A DNA stretch of 10,835 bases from OMOG01 sp041485845 (GCA_041485845.1 JBGPKH010000279.1:1-10835); one strand, 5' to 3'; positions 1 to 6,769 are shown, counted from the first letter of the stretch. Translations and numbers: made by a program. Notes: generated from the sequence alone by a model not told the origin.

Positions 1-581
1 CCCGTTCCGCACGCGGGATCGAGAAGAATCTCGCCCGGACGCGGATCGATGCGCTCGGCCATGAACGCCGTCACGGCGCGAGGCGTGTAGTACTCGCCGG
101 CGTTGCCGGCGCTCTGCAGGTCGTTCAGCACCTGTTCGTAGATGTCGCCGAAGTGCTGGCGCTCGGCCAGGTTGTTGAAGTCCACGCCGCTGATCTTGTT
201 GATCACCTGACGCATGAGCTGGCCGGACTTCATGTAGTTGTAGGCGTCCTCGAAGACGTCGCGCACCACGCGGCGGCGGTCGCTCTGCTTGCCGGCGGTG
301 GAGAGTTCCTTGAGCTGCGGGAACAGTTGGGTGTTGACGAACGCCATCAGCTCTTCGCCGGTGATGCCCTCGGGGTCGGCGGCCCAGGCGCGCCACTGCA
401 GTTCCTTGGGGATAGGCGAACGATAGCCATCCTGCATCATTTCCAGTTGCTGGTCCTGGTCGTCGATGATTTTCAGGAAGAACATCCAGCAGAGTTGGGA
501 GATGCGCTGGGCATCGCCATCCACGCCTACGTCCTGGCGCATGATGTCTTGAATGGATTTGACGGTATTGCGAACTGACAT
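1..581 (-). CDS. hsdM: Type I restriction-modification DNA methyltransferase subunit HsdM, N-terminal part (continues past the left edge)
   Basis: This is the modification subunit of a type I R-M system, which transfers methyl groups from S-adenosylmethionine to adenine in the site chosen by HsdS. From the ATG at 581 the frame stays open for 193 codons to the window edge. Residues 1-150 resemble the helical HsdM N-terminal domain (for example the SQLCWMFFLKIIDDQD stretch at 28-43). The text then reads GEYYTPRAVTAFM (162-174), typical of the entry to the N6-adenine methylase domain, and the SAM-binding motif I DPACGTG (188-194) lies exactly at the edge. The catalytic NPPF/NPPY motif would be outside the window. 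The start lies 3 nt after the hsdR stop codon (587-585) and has no good Shine-Dalgarno, so translation is probably coupled to the upstream gene. No frame damage is seen in the visible part. Family assignment is firm; whether the whole gene is intact cannot be judged here. Confidence 0.93.
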   Translation of the reverse strand, partial: MSVRNTVKSIQDIMRQDVGVDGDAQRISQLCWMFFLKIIDDQDQQLEMMQDGYRSPIPKELQWRAWAADPEGITGEELMAFVNTQLFPQLKELSTAGKQSDRRRVVRDVFEDAYNYMKSGQLMRQVINKISGVDFNNLAERQHFGDIYEQVLNDLQSAGNAGEYYTPRAVTAFMAERIDPRPGEILLDPACGT

Positions 582-584
582 GAA

Positions 585-2045
585 TTAGGCGGCTTCCTGG
601 TACAAAGCAGATTGTAATTCATGGACAGCGCGCTCGAAATCGGCGCGGGCGCCGAAGTGCTTGATGAGCTGGAGCGGCGTGCCCATGATGTCGAATGGTG
701 GGATCTGGAGGACTCTGGGGTCGTCGAGATTGATGACGCCCTGATCCTGGTATTTCTGCAAGAGCGCCTCCAGTACTGCGCGGGCCTGCGGACCGTATTT
801 GGTGAAGACGTCGCGCTTGCGGACGTTGTCGGCGCGCTCGCGGCGGGTCAGGGGCGGACGGTCGAAGGCCACGTGACAGATGAGGTCGAAGGCGTCGAGG
901 TCTTTGCCGGCTTCCTCGGCGAGCGGGTCCAGCGGGAGCCCTTCGGCTTCGAGTTGCTCGATGATGGCTTGCTTGCGCTCGGCGGAATTCCAGCGGGTAA
1001 GGAAATCGTCCAGGCTGGTGAAGCGCTTCCTCAGCGCCTTCCTGGTGAAATCGCGCAGGCTTTCAGTAACCAGCTTGCCGTTCTCATCGAGGTATTCCAC
1101 ACGCTCCGTGAGAATGGTGGCGCCGACGCCATCCACGTAGACTTTGCGCCGCTTGTCGCCGCCGGATTGGATGCTGATGTCCGGCGGGGCCCCATCGATA
1201 ATCACTTCATCGTCAGCGGGCGCGGGAGGGAGGGGGGCTTCGTCAGTGTCGGCGGCGGGTGGGCATCGGGCGGGGTGATGGGGTCATCTGCGCCGGGAGC
1301 GTAGATCTGGACGGGCTCGCCGTCGAACTCGGGGTCGGCGAAGTGGCTGGTGGCGCCGCGGAAATCCATCAGCGTGAAATAGAACTTATTGGTGTCCTCA
1401 TGCACGCGTGTGCCGCGGCCGACGATCTGCTTGAACTCGGTCATGGAGCCCACAGCGCGGTCCAGCACGATCAGGCGGCAGGTTTGGGCATCCACGCCTG
1501 TGGAAAGCAGGCGGGAGGTAGTGACCAGGACCGGATACCGGGCTTCCGGATCGATGAAGTTTCCCAGTTCGCCCTGACCCTCCATATCGCTGCCGGTGAT
1601 GCGCATGACGTAGCGGTGGTTTCGCGCGGTACTTTGCCCAGAGGGTGGCTGGAGAGGGGAAGGTGTCGCGCGGGAGGGTGGTTTCCTTTTCCGGGTTCGT
1701 GCCGGTGCGATCGTGGAAGACAAACCCGTCGCCGTTGGAAGAAAACACGAAGGGAATATCGAGGGTGACCGCGTAGTCGAGGGCCTGTTGCATGGCATCG
1801 CCGACGCAGTGGTTATTGTCCTTGGCCTCGATCAGGGCGATGGGGATGTTGGGCTTGTAGTAGAGGATGTAGTCGGCGCGCTTGGCTTTCCCGCGGGTGA
1901 CCAGCTTGCCGCGAACGATGATCCGGCCTTTGGTGAAACTCACCTCTTCGCGGACCTGCGTCATCTCGTCCCAGCCAGCCAGTTTCACGGCGGGAGTGAT
2001 GTACTTGGTACAAATGTCGCGCTCGCTGAGGTCCTTCTTGTTCAT
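585..2045 (-). pseudogene. hsdR: Type I restriction enzyme R subunit HsdR, broken by a large internal deletion and a frameshift
   Basis: HsdR is the ATP-driven translocase and nuclease of type I R-M. Three pieces remain. From the ATG at 2045, residues 1-140 (to about 1626) carry the PD-(D/E)xK nuclease: D58 in KRADY, E73-A-K75 in LIEAK, and the QALDY motif (87-91). At about 1620-1632 the text jumps, in another frame, to the end of the second helicase domain (about 1265-1624), with motif V (TTSRLLSTGVDA) and motif VI (QIVGRGTRV). The third piece (1205 to 585, reaching back to about 1258 in frame) is the EcoEI-type R C-terminal domain. The Walker A and DEAD-like motifs are absent. Family members of this type are roughly 780-800 aa, so I estimate about 300 residues lost. 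Restriction activity should be abolished. The ATG at 2045 is chosen because it begins the conserved MNKKDLSERDICTKYI text; in-frame codons upstream do not look like HsdR. Confidence 0.9.
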
Positions 2046-2094
2046 GCGGCCCTTGAGCCTTCTCGCGATAGAAGTCCCAACATAGCAAAGATCA

Positions 2095-2226
2095 TCATTT
2101 GAACTCGATTTGAACTTGGCATGCCCAGCAGGGTTGGGCGCAGTGCTGGAACTGCTGTGCTCGGGCGCCCGCGTCCGGCACGCCGGTGCGCATGGCCCCC
2201 ACGTACTCGTCCCACCGCGCAACCCG
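2095..2226 (-). other. Unidentified coding-like remnant, 43 codons ending in two stop codons
   Basis: On the minus strand, after a TAG at 2229-2227, a frame runs 43 codons to tandem TGA codons at 2097-2092. It includes RWDEYVGAMRTGVPDAGARA and a Cys-rich end HCAQPCWACQVQIEFK. The composition (acidic and aromatic residues, CxxC spacing) is more protein-like than the other frames here, and the same frame upstream of the TAG also looks plausible (RRIERFVRDTIREQ, about 2326-2285). It could be the 3' end of a decayed gene upstream of hsdR. I do not recognise the family, there is no usable start, and chance cannot be excluded. Confidence 0.25.
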
Positions 2227-2229
2227 CTA

Positions 2230-2649
2230 CCAGCCCCATTGCCGCGCGGAGGAAAGCCGTGTTTTGCGTACCCGCCTTTGTAGTCTTCTTTGCTCGCGGA
2301 TCGTGTCCCGGACAAAACGCTCGATTCGCCGTCACGTACCAACCCGGACGTTTAGCCTCGCGCGGGGCTCGAGACGAATTCGCGACGGACTGGCAATCCT
2401 ATCCTGGCGAGCCAACTGCCGATATCGTGGTCTGGCGTTTCGGCTGTTCCCCCGCCACCACAGAGCATCCTTCGACGCGCCTGGCGCCGCGGTTTCGCGC
2501 GCCGTCTGGTGCGCCGAAAAACCGCCCCCGTCCAGTACGCGTCCAGCACCGCGGCACTTCGTGGCGTATGTTCTATCACTTTCCGAATACCAACTGTACT
2601 GAAACCACAACTACTTAGACCCAACTGGACTGGCCTGAACTGCCAGCCG
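2230..2649. other. Stretch without a recognisable gene
   Basis: Several short frames are open on both strands, but none has a start with a ribosome binding site or text I recognise. The right end (about 2570-2650) is clearly less GC-rich than its surroundings. It contains a 5-bp, 7-nt-loop hairpin at 2630-2646 just before the tRNA 3' fragment. I see no promoter or repeat that I can support. Confidence 0.5.
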
Positions 2650-2650
2650 T

Positions 2651-2677
2651 CGGGTTCGATTCCCGTTAGCGCTACCA
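2651..2677 (+). tRNA. tRNA 3'-end fragment (T-arm, acceptor 3' strand and CCA), candidate attachment site
   Basis: The segment reads as the last third of a tRNA: T-stem CGGG (2651-2654), seven-base T-loop TTCGATT (2655-2661), T-stem CCCG (2662-2665), one unpaired T (2666), acceptor strand TAGCGCT (2667-2673), discriminator A (2674) and encoded CCA (2675-2677). The matching acceptor 5' strand (AGCGCTA), a D-arm and a regular anticodon arm are not found in the 100 nt upstream, so the gene is not complete. Identity cannot be read because the anticodon part is missing. Such 27-bp 3'-end copies are commonly left as attL or attR by tyrosine-recombinase integrative elements. No integrase gene is visible in the window. 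Confidence 0.72.
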
Positions 2678-2893
2678 AGTATCCATTTGATTCCTAAAAT
2701 CCTAAACAGTTCCCCTGAAAATCGATGCGCCCCGTGTCACGGGGACCCAGCGCCATGACAGATTCACTGAACAGCCTCCTTGGTAGTCGCCGGCGGACAG
2801 CACCGCACTGCCGTACGGCGCCCTCACGCCCCAGCGGTCGTTATTTCGACAACTCGCCTCGCCATGAAGCAAGCACTGTCATCCTGCGCTGCG
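2678..2893. other. Stretch without a gene downstream of the copper monooxygenase gene
   Basis: This is the space between the tRNA fragment and the stop of the minus-strand copper monooxygenase gene. The left 50 nt are AT-rich (2678-2725). A short palindrome lies at 2730-2744 (separate entry). The open frames on both strands are short and unrecognisable. Confidence 0.5.
2730..2744 (-). terminator. Possible terminator hairpin for the redoxin-monooxygenase operon
   Basis: CCCCGTG-T-CACGGGG is a perfect 7-bp palindrome with a one-base centre, so about 5-6 bp can pair in practice. It lies 149 nt after the stop of the minus-strand gene. On that strand it is followed after about 8 nt by a short ATTTT, not a proper T-run. 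It could be a weak or factor-dependent terminator, or chance. Confidence 0.25.
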
Positions 2894-4186
2894 TCACTGT
2901 GCCGAGCTATCCGACTGCGTCCGAAACATCTCGCGAGTGAAAGTCAACGCATCCTGCGGGGTGGGCACGGAGAAGCTCATGAACACCAGCGCCATCTCGT
3001 TGGTAGTCTGTTCCCCGTAGGTCACCCTCACCGGCGGCTTCGCCGGGTTCCGCGGGTTGCCCGCCGAGTTGTCGTAGGTGTATTCCATCTCCACGCGCGT
3101 TCCCTTGGGTAGTTTAACCGGCGTCGCGTAAGTGTAGCTTCCCTGCCAGTTGAAATCCCAGTCTTTGATCCAGATCAGCGGCGTCACCGATCCGTCCGGC
3201 AGGCGCGCATTCACCTTCATGTCTTTGCACAGGTAGTGAGCGTGCGGCGTGATGCGCAGCAGCGCCGTATCCGCAGGGATCACGGCCGACGCCTTCACGA
3301 CGTATTGCGCATCGCCCGGCGCGATATCGATCCGGTTGTTGCCCACGATCGCCACCGCCCGCCCCCTGGTGGGAGGACCGGTGAAGAAGAATCCATACGA
3401 AGACTGGTCCTGCTCGGCCTTGCCCGAAGGATGATAGTGCACCTGCAACACCAGGTCCGTGCCCTTGCGAAGAGTCGCTGCGTATCCCGGCACCGGCTTC
3501 ACGGGGACCTGTCCGGGCGCCCATCCGCCGAGAAGGCCCGCGGGAATCCCCGGTCCTCCGAAGCACGTGTAACCTCCGTCGGGCGATCCCGCAGCCAGCT
3601 TGCGCGCTTGGCCCGCCGGATCGGTGAAGAGCAGAGCATGATGCACCACTCGCCGATTGTCCGCGCGAAATTCCGCCGCCCCGATGTGCACGTCTTCCTC
3701 CAGGTTCAAGGGAATCACAAAGCAGCGGAACTGATCCGGCCCATCGGCCGGTACGGTGAATTTGGCGGGAATGGCGACCACGCGGTCCGGCTTGCCGAGC
3801 TGCCAGCCGTCGGTGAACGTGGGCGGCGCCGGCCTGGCGGCGGCGTCGCCTTCCGGCGTGCCCGATTTGGCCCAGTTCCCGATCAAGGCGATCTGCTCGC
3901 CGGTCAAGCGGCGTTCGTCCTGGAATTGACCGTAGCCCGGCTCGGCCTTCCATGGCGGCATCACGCGCGCCTGGGTGACGGCCGCGATCAGCGCCGCGCG
4001 CTTGGCGGCGTCCTGATAGGTGAGCAGCGAAAACGGCGCCACTTCGCCCGGACGATGGCACCCCGCGCAGTTCTTGTAAAGGACCGGGGCGATGTCTTTG
4101 TTGTAAGTCGGCGCAGCCGGCTTGGTATCGGGCGGCGCGGCCAGCGCGGCCACAGCGGCCAGGATCGATGTTGCAACCAGTCTCAT
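2894..4186 (-). CDS. Secreted cytochrome c-copper type II monooxygenase-like protein (PHM fold)
   Basis: A 430-aa periplasmic protein with a signal peptide (residues 1-17, cut near ALA-APP). Residues 25-115 form a small c-type cytochrome: CAGCH heme site (C40, C43, H44) and probable axial M76 in RVMPPW. Residues 125-410 match the peptidylglycine/dopamine-beta monooxygenase fold, with all copper ligands in order: H182-H183 (VVHHAL), H250 (LVLQVHYH), H315 and H317 (PHAHYL) and M398 (TNEMAL). Known relatives hydroxylate C-H bonds using ascorbate as electron donor. Here the fused heme domain may deliver electrons instead (inference), and the substrate is unknown. The ATG at 4186 has an AAAGGA Shine-Dalgarno 5 nt away that overlaps the redoxin stop codon. 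The gene starts 10 nt after the redoxin gene, so the two form an operon. A non-catalytic copper or redox role remains possible. Confidence 0.88.
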   Translation of the reverse strand: MRLVATSILAAVAALAAPPDTKPAAPTYNKDIAPVLYKNCAGCHRPGEVAPFSLLTYQDAAKRAALIAAVTQARVMPPWKAEPGYGQFQDERRLTGEQIALIGNWAKSGTPEGDAAARPAPPTFTDGWQLGKPDRVVAIPAKFTVPADGPDQFRCFVIPLNLEEDVHIGAAEFRADNRRVVHHALLFTDPAGQARKLAAGSPDGGYTCFGGPGIPAGLLGGWAPGQVPVKPVPGYAATLRKGTDLVLQVHYHPSGKAEQDQSSYGFFFTGPPTRGRAVAIVGNNRIDIAPGDAQYVVKASAVIPADTALLRITPHAHYLCKDMKVNARLPDGSVTPLIWIKDWDFNWQGSYTYATPVKLPKGTRVEMEYTYDNSAGNPRNPAKPPVRVTYGEQTTNEMALVFMSFSVPTPQDALTFTREMFRTQSDSSAQ

Positions 4187-4191
4187 GGGTA

Positions 4192-4197
4192 TCCTTT
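4192..4197 (-). promoter_or_regulatory. Ribosome binding site of the copper monooxygenase gene
   Basis: AAAGGA on the minus strand ends 5 nt before the ATG at 4186. Its first A is the last base of the redoxin TGA, so ribosomes ending on the redoxin gene are placed directly on this site. It fixes the start codon. Confidence 0.75.
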
Positions 4198-4766
4198 CAC
4201 TTTCTACGGGTGATAGCGCAGCCCAGCGCCTTGGTGCGTGCCCGCGGCACGGGCTTGCCGGCCAGGATGGCGTCCAAGGTGTCGCGCAGGTTAAACTCCG
4301 TCACCTGCACGCGCTGCTTGCCGAAGTCTTCCAGCCGGTTGTCGATGCGTCCCAGATACAGCAGCTCGCCGCCCGGCGTGAGCACCGCCACCTCGGGAGT
4401 GGCGGTAGCCCCGGTGTAGGCGGCAAGCGATTCCTCCGGATCGAACAGGTACGGGAACAGGTATCCGAATTCCCGGGCGTGACGCCGCACTTCCGGTGCT
4501 GCGACGGTGGCGTCGCCCTGGATCGCGTAGAACGCCACGCCGCGGCCCGCATACACCCGCTCGATGCGGTTCAATTCCGGCACATAGTTGTTGGAGAGCG
4601 GGCAATCCGTGGTGAGGAAGAACAGCACCACCGCACGTTTGCCGCTCCATTCGGCTGGTGTATGTGTGCGCCCCGACGTGTCCGTGAGTGAGAACTGCGG
4701 CAGCCAGCCCGCCCCGAACGCCAGGGCCCATCCCAGCAGCAGGCAGACTCCCCACTTGCATCCCAT
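4197..4766 (-). CDS. Secreted redoxin (AhpC/TSA-like thioredoxin-fold protein)
   Basis: A 189-aa thioredoxin-fold protein, probably exported: residues 2-20 give a basic residue (K4), a hydrophobic stretch (VCLLLGWALAFGAG) and a likely cut near residue 20. The peroxidatic-type cysteine is C55 in TTDCPLSNNYVPELNRI, with a Ser-Asn context instead of the CxxC of true thioredoxins. Also present are the cis-Pro region ATPEVAVLTPGGELLYLGRID (122-142) and a second cysteine C183 in the tail LGCAITRRK, a tail common in this redoxin group. It precedes the copper monooxygenase by 10 nt and may keep thiols, heme or copper sites in the right redox state; that role is inferred from position. The ATG at 4766 is chosen because the signal peptide starts there. 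The frame stays open upstream to 5102, but that part is not conserved and overlaps gene debris. The AGGGAG before the ATG is too close (1 nt) to be a normal Shine-Dalgarno. Confidence 0.85.
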   Translation of the reverse strand: MGCKWGVCLLLGWALAFGAGWLPQFSLTDTSGRTHTPAEWSGKRAVVLFFLTTDCPLSNNYVPELNRIERVYAGRGVAFYAIQGDATVAAPEVRRHAREFGYLFPYLFDPEESLAAYTGATATPEVAVLTPGGELLYLGRIDNRLEDFGKQRVQVTEFNLRDTLDAILAGKPVPRARTKALGCAITRRK

Positions 4767-4773
4767 GCTCCCT

Positions 4774-4779
4774 ATTGTA
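4774..4779 (-). promoter_or_regulatory. Possible -10 element of the redoxin operon (near-leaderless transcript)
   Basis: TACAAT on the minus strand (one mismatch to TATAAT), preceded by G, ends 7 nt before the ATG at 4766. Transcription about 7 nt downstream would begin at or next to the start codon, giving a leaderless mRNA. This fits the lack of a properly spaced Shine-Dalgarno. No clear -35 box is seen 16-18 nt upstream. Confidence 0.4.
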
Positions 4780-4876
4780 CGTGCGCCGGCGCTCGCCGGG
4801 ATGGTCCGCTGTGGCAGTGGTCTATTTAGGCATGGGGATTCTGTTCGTCCTGACCCCCGTGGCGCTGACCAGCGCT

Positions 4877-5285
4877 TCACGGGAATTCGCGGCACGAAGC
4901 TGGCGTTACAGCGCCGCCCGGCCCCACTTCTTTGAAGGATACCGGCTGCAAAGAGCCGAGCTGCACGATTGTCGCCTGGAGTTGCGGCAGTTGCCGGCGT
5001 GTTGCTGTAGACAAGCCGGGATTCATGAGAAGGCGGTGGCGGCATCGGCGATTCGTTGCGACTCGGCATCGTCCGGCCGCATCGCCGGCATGTCCCGGCC
5101 ATTCTGGTGAAGGATCAGTTGGCTCGGCCTCCCCCGATCGTCGTCCTTGGAAAATTCGAGTTCGGCGCCGGCCACCCTCGGGAAGAGCACGGTCTGCGAT
5201 TCCGGAAAGATAGATTTCATGCGCCCGCGCGCCGGGATCAGCGGCAATGCGCCCGCGGGCGGCATCGGCGGCGGCTGCATCACCA
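4877..5285 (-). pseudogene. Remnant of the C-terminal region of a serine-hydrolase-type secreted protein (DUF3471-like)
   Basis: Two pieces in different frames read as the end of one protein. Piece 1 (about 5285 to 5023) contains SIFPESQTVLFPRVAGAELE, QLILHQNGRDMPAMRPDD and AESQRIADAATAFS, then a TGA. Piece 2 (5026 to 4877) contains NPGLSTATRRQLPQLQAT and LQPVSFKEVGPGG, then loses similarity and stops. From memory, this order (FPES..., LHQNGRD, then TRQQLPQLQ and VTFKGVGP) occurs at the C-terminus of beta-lactamase-like serine hydrolases and related proteins of Acidobacteria, with about 30 residues between the pieces that are missing here. The hydrolase domain itself is absent. No start or ribosome binding site is visible. 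The family name is a recollection without a search, but the pseudogene call rests on the visible frame break. Confidence 0.6.
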
Positions 5286-5289
5286 TTTG

Positions 5290-5463
5290 CAGGCCGCGGG
5301 CCATGCGGCGATTGACGGATATCTGCCAGGCGTTGTAGTTCTGGATCCCGTCGTAGGTATCCTCAGACCTCCTGATCCCGAGGAAAAGAGTTGATCCCGA
5401 TTGCAGCGGAATGGCGGTGGAACTTGGATTTCGCCCTGGCGCCAGATGGGTAGGATTCGGCAG
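5290..5463 (-). pseudogene. Internal fragment of an Oar-like TonB-dependent receptor
   Basis: The minus-strand frame reads LPNPTHLAPGRNPSSTAIPL, then TLFLGIRRSEDTYDGIQNYN and AWQISVNRRMARGLQ. The final pattern (Y..IQNYNAWQ.S.NRR.ARGLQ) is typical of beta-strands in the barrel of the large carboxypeptidase-regulatory TonB-dependent receptors, which are very numerous in Solibacter-like genomes and pass substrates across the outer membrane. Only about 58 residues of a roughly 1,000-residue protein remain. The frame then continues without a stop into the unrelated fragment at 5285. The left end of the similarity is uncertain: a second frame at about 5465-5540 also looks coding-like. Confidence 0.55.
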
Positions 5464-5572
5464 ACTGTCCGGGGAGCCAGTTGTCGTCGCGGGGATTTTC
5501 CTGATCCGGCGGACCTTTCTGTTTTGAGCCCTTGAAGTGGCACTGGGTGACGGATGCGTAAGGCCCGCCGCC

Positions 5573-6736
5573 CTACCGGAACAGCAACTGCGCGTAGTCG
5601 TTCAGATAGTGCCGCCAGTTGATCCAGGTGTGCGCGCCTTCGCTTTCGTGCAACTCCGCCTTGATGTTGTGTGTCTTGAGAATCTCCGCCAGGTTCTTCG
5701 CGCTGGCATTGGCGAGCGTATCTTTTTCCCCCACGCCGATCCAGAGCAGCTTCACCATCTTATTGGTCTTGTCCGGGCTGTCCAGGAACTGCGCATTTCG
5801 CTTGACGAAATCCTCGGTAGCCTGCTGGTTCACGCCGGAGCTCCACACGCCGATGTAGGCGAACTTATCCAGGTTCATTGGCGCCACGCGCAGGGTCTGT
5901 CCCCCGCCCATCGACAGCCCGGCGATCGCACGGCTTTCGCGATTCGCCAGCACGCGATAATTCTTCTCCACATAAGGCATCACGTTCTTCAACAGTTCGT
6001 CGGCGAACAAGTCCTGCGCCGTGGCGCCGCCGGGCGCGCCGGGAGCCGTGTTCGCCGGACGCGGCACGCTGCCGTTGGGCATCGCCACGATCATCGGCTT
6101 GGCTTTCTTGGCGGCCAGCAGGTTGTCCAGAATGAATCCCGCGCGCCCGATGGTGCTCCAGCCGGAGTCTTCATCGCCGCCGCCATGGAGCAGGTAGAAC
6201 ACCGGGTACTTCGCGTTGCCGCTCTCATACGCCGGCGGCGTATAGACGCGCATGCTGCGCATGGTGTCGAGCGTGCTCGAGTGGTACCAGTCGATGTGAA
6301 TCTGGCCGTGCGGAATCGGGGTGTTCGCTTCGAAGGCCGCCTCCGCGCCCGGCACCTCGAACATGTTGTCCAGGCTGGTGATGCCCTGCTTGATCATGGG
6401 ATTCTTGGGATCGATGGTCCGCACGCCATCCACCGTGAAGCTATAGCTGTAGAAGTCCGGCGCCAGTGGCCCGACGGCGATCGACCACACGCCATTGTCG
6501 TCCTTTTCGAGCTTTCCGCCCGTGCCCCGGCCCTGCGAGATCCAGTCCCCGCCGATGGTAACTTCGGCGGCTTTGGGCGCATAGATGCGAAACGCCACGC
6601 GATTGTCGGAGAGCACTTCGGGTGATTTCAACGTATCGTTCGGGGTCGCCGGCCTTGGGGCACGGCCTTGGCCGAAGGCGAGCGCCGATGCCGCCAATGC
6701 CAGCGCGGCGGTTGGCCATAGTTTCCTTTGCATCAT
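5573..6736 (-). CDS. Secreted esterase with N-terminal E-set domain (feruloyl/enterochelin esterase-like, CE1 type)
   Basis: A 387-aa alpha/beta hydrolase with a signal peptide (1-22, cut near ALAFGQ). Residues about 38-130 form an immunoglobulin-like E-set or CBM48-type module (RVAFRIYAPKAAEVTIGGDW, then DFYSYSFTVDG). Residues about 145-387 are the esterase: oxyanion-hole HGGG (184-187), nucleophile S275 in GLSMGGG, probable acid D339 in GVGEKD and catalytic H369 in SEGAHTW. This layout is that of Fes/IroE-like and XynZ-type feruloyl esterases, and in soil Acidobacteria usually suggests cleavage of ester-linked plant polymer side chains. The substrate cannot be told from sequence. The ATG at 6736 is chosen because AAAGGAG lies 8 nt upstream and a signal peptide follows. 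The frame continues upstream to 6988, but that part is antisense to the IS256 fragment. The gene stands alone. Confidence 0.88.
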   Translation of the reverse strand: MMQRKLWPTAALALAASALAFGQGRAPRPATPNDTLKSPEVLSDNRVAFRIYAPKAAEVTIGGDWISQGRGTGGKLEKDDNGVWSIAVGPLAPDFYSYSFTVDGVRTIDPKNPMIKQGITSLDNMFEVPGAEAAFEANTPIPHGQIHIDWYHSSTLDTMRSMRVYTPPAYESGNAKYPVFYLLHGGGDEDSGWSTIGRAGFILDNLLAAKKAKPMIVAMPNGSVPRPANTAPGAPGGATAQDLFADELLKNVMPYVEKNYRVLANRESRAIAGLSMGGGQTLRVAPMNLDKFAYIGVWSSGVNQQATEDFVKRNAQFLDSPDKTNKMVKLLWIGVGEKDTLANASAKNLAEILKTHNIKAELHESEGAHTWINWRHYLNDYAQLLFR

Positions 6737-6744
6737 GCGGAATT

Positions 6745-6751
6745 CTCCTTT
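6745..6751 (-). promoter_or_regulatory. Ribosome binding site of the esterase gene
   Basis: AAAGGAG on the minus strand, 8 nt before the ATG at 6736 and 11 nt before the next in-frame ATG at 6733. It supports the first of the two Met codons as the start. Confidence 0.8.
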
Positions 6752-6769
6752 CTGGAGAGCTGCTGGTTG

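Noticed and set aside
153..578. Plus-strand 141-codon frame at the left end
   Set aside because: It is antisense to hsdM, whose frame carries the conserved YYTPRAV and DPACGTG motifs.
2600..2677. A complete tRNA, or the 3' end of tmRNA
   Set aside because: No D-arm and no acceptor 5' strand complementary to TAGCGCT lie upstream. The hairpin at 2630-2646 has a 7-nt loop that would read GAA, but it has C at position 37 and a variable loop of only 3 nt. The acceptor does not fit the usual GGGGC-type tmRNA ends, and no tag reading frame was found.
2352..2678. Minus-strand 108-codon frame beginning MVALTGIEPDG
   Set aside because: Its start is the reverse complement of the tRNA 3' end (LTGIEP is the usual antisense translation of a T-arm). 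The rest is not recognisable.
4767..5102. N-terminal extension of the redoxin to an upstream ATG
   Set aside because: The extension crosses gene debris and a likely -10 box, has no family-like text, and would bury the signal peptide that begins at 4766.
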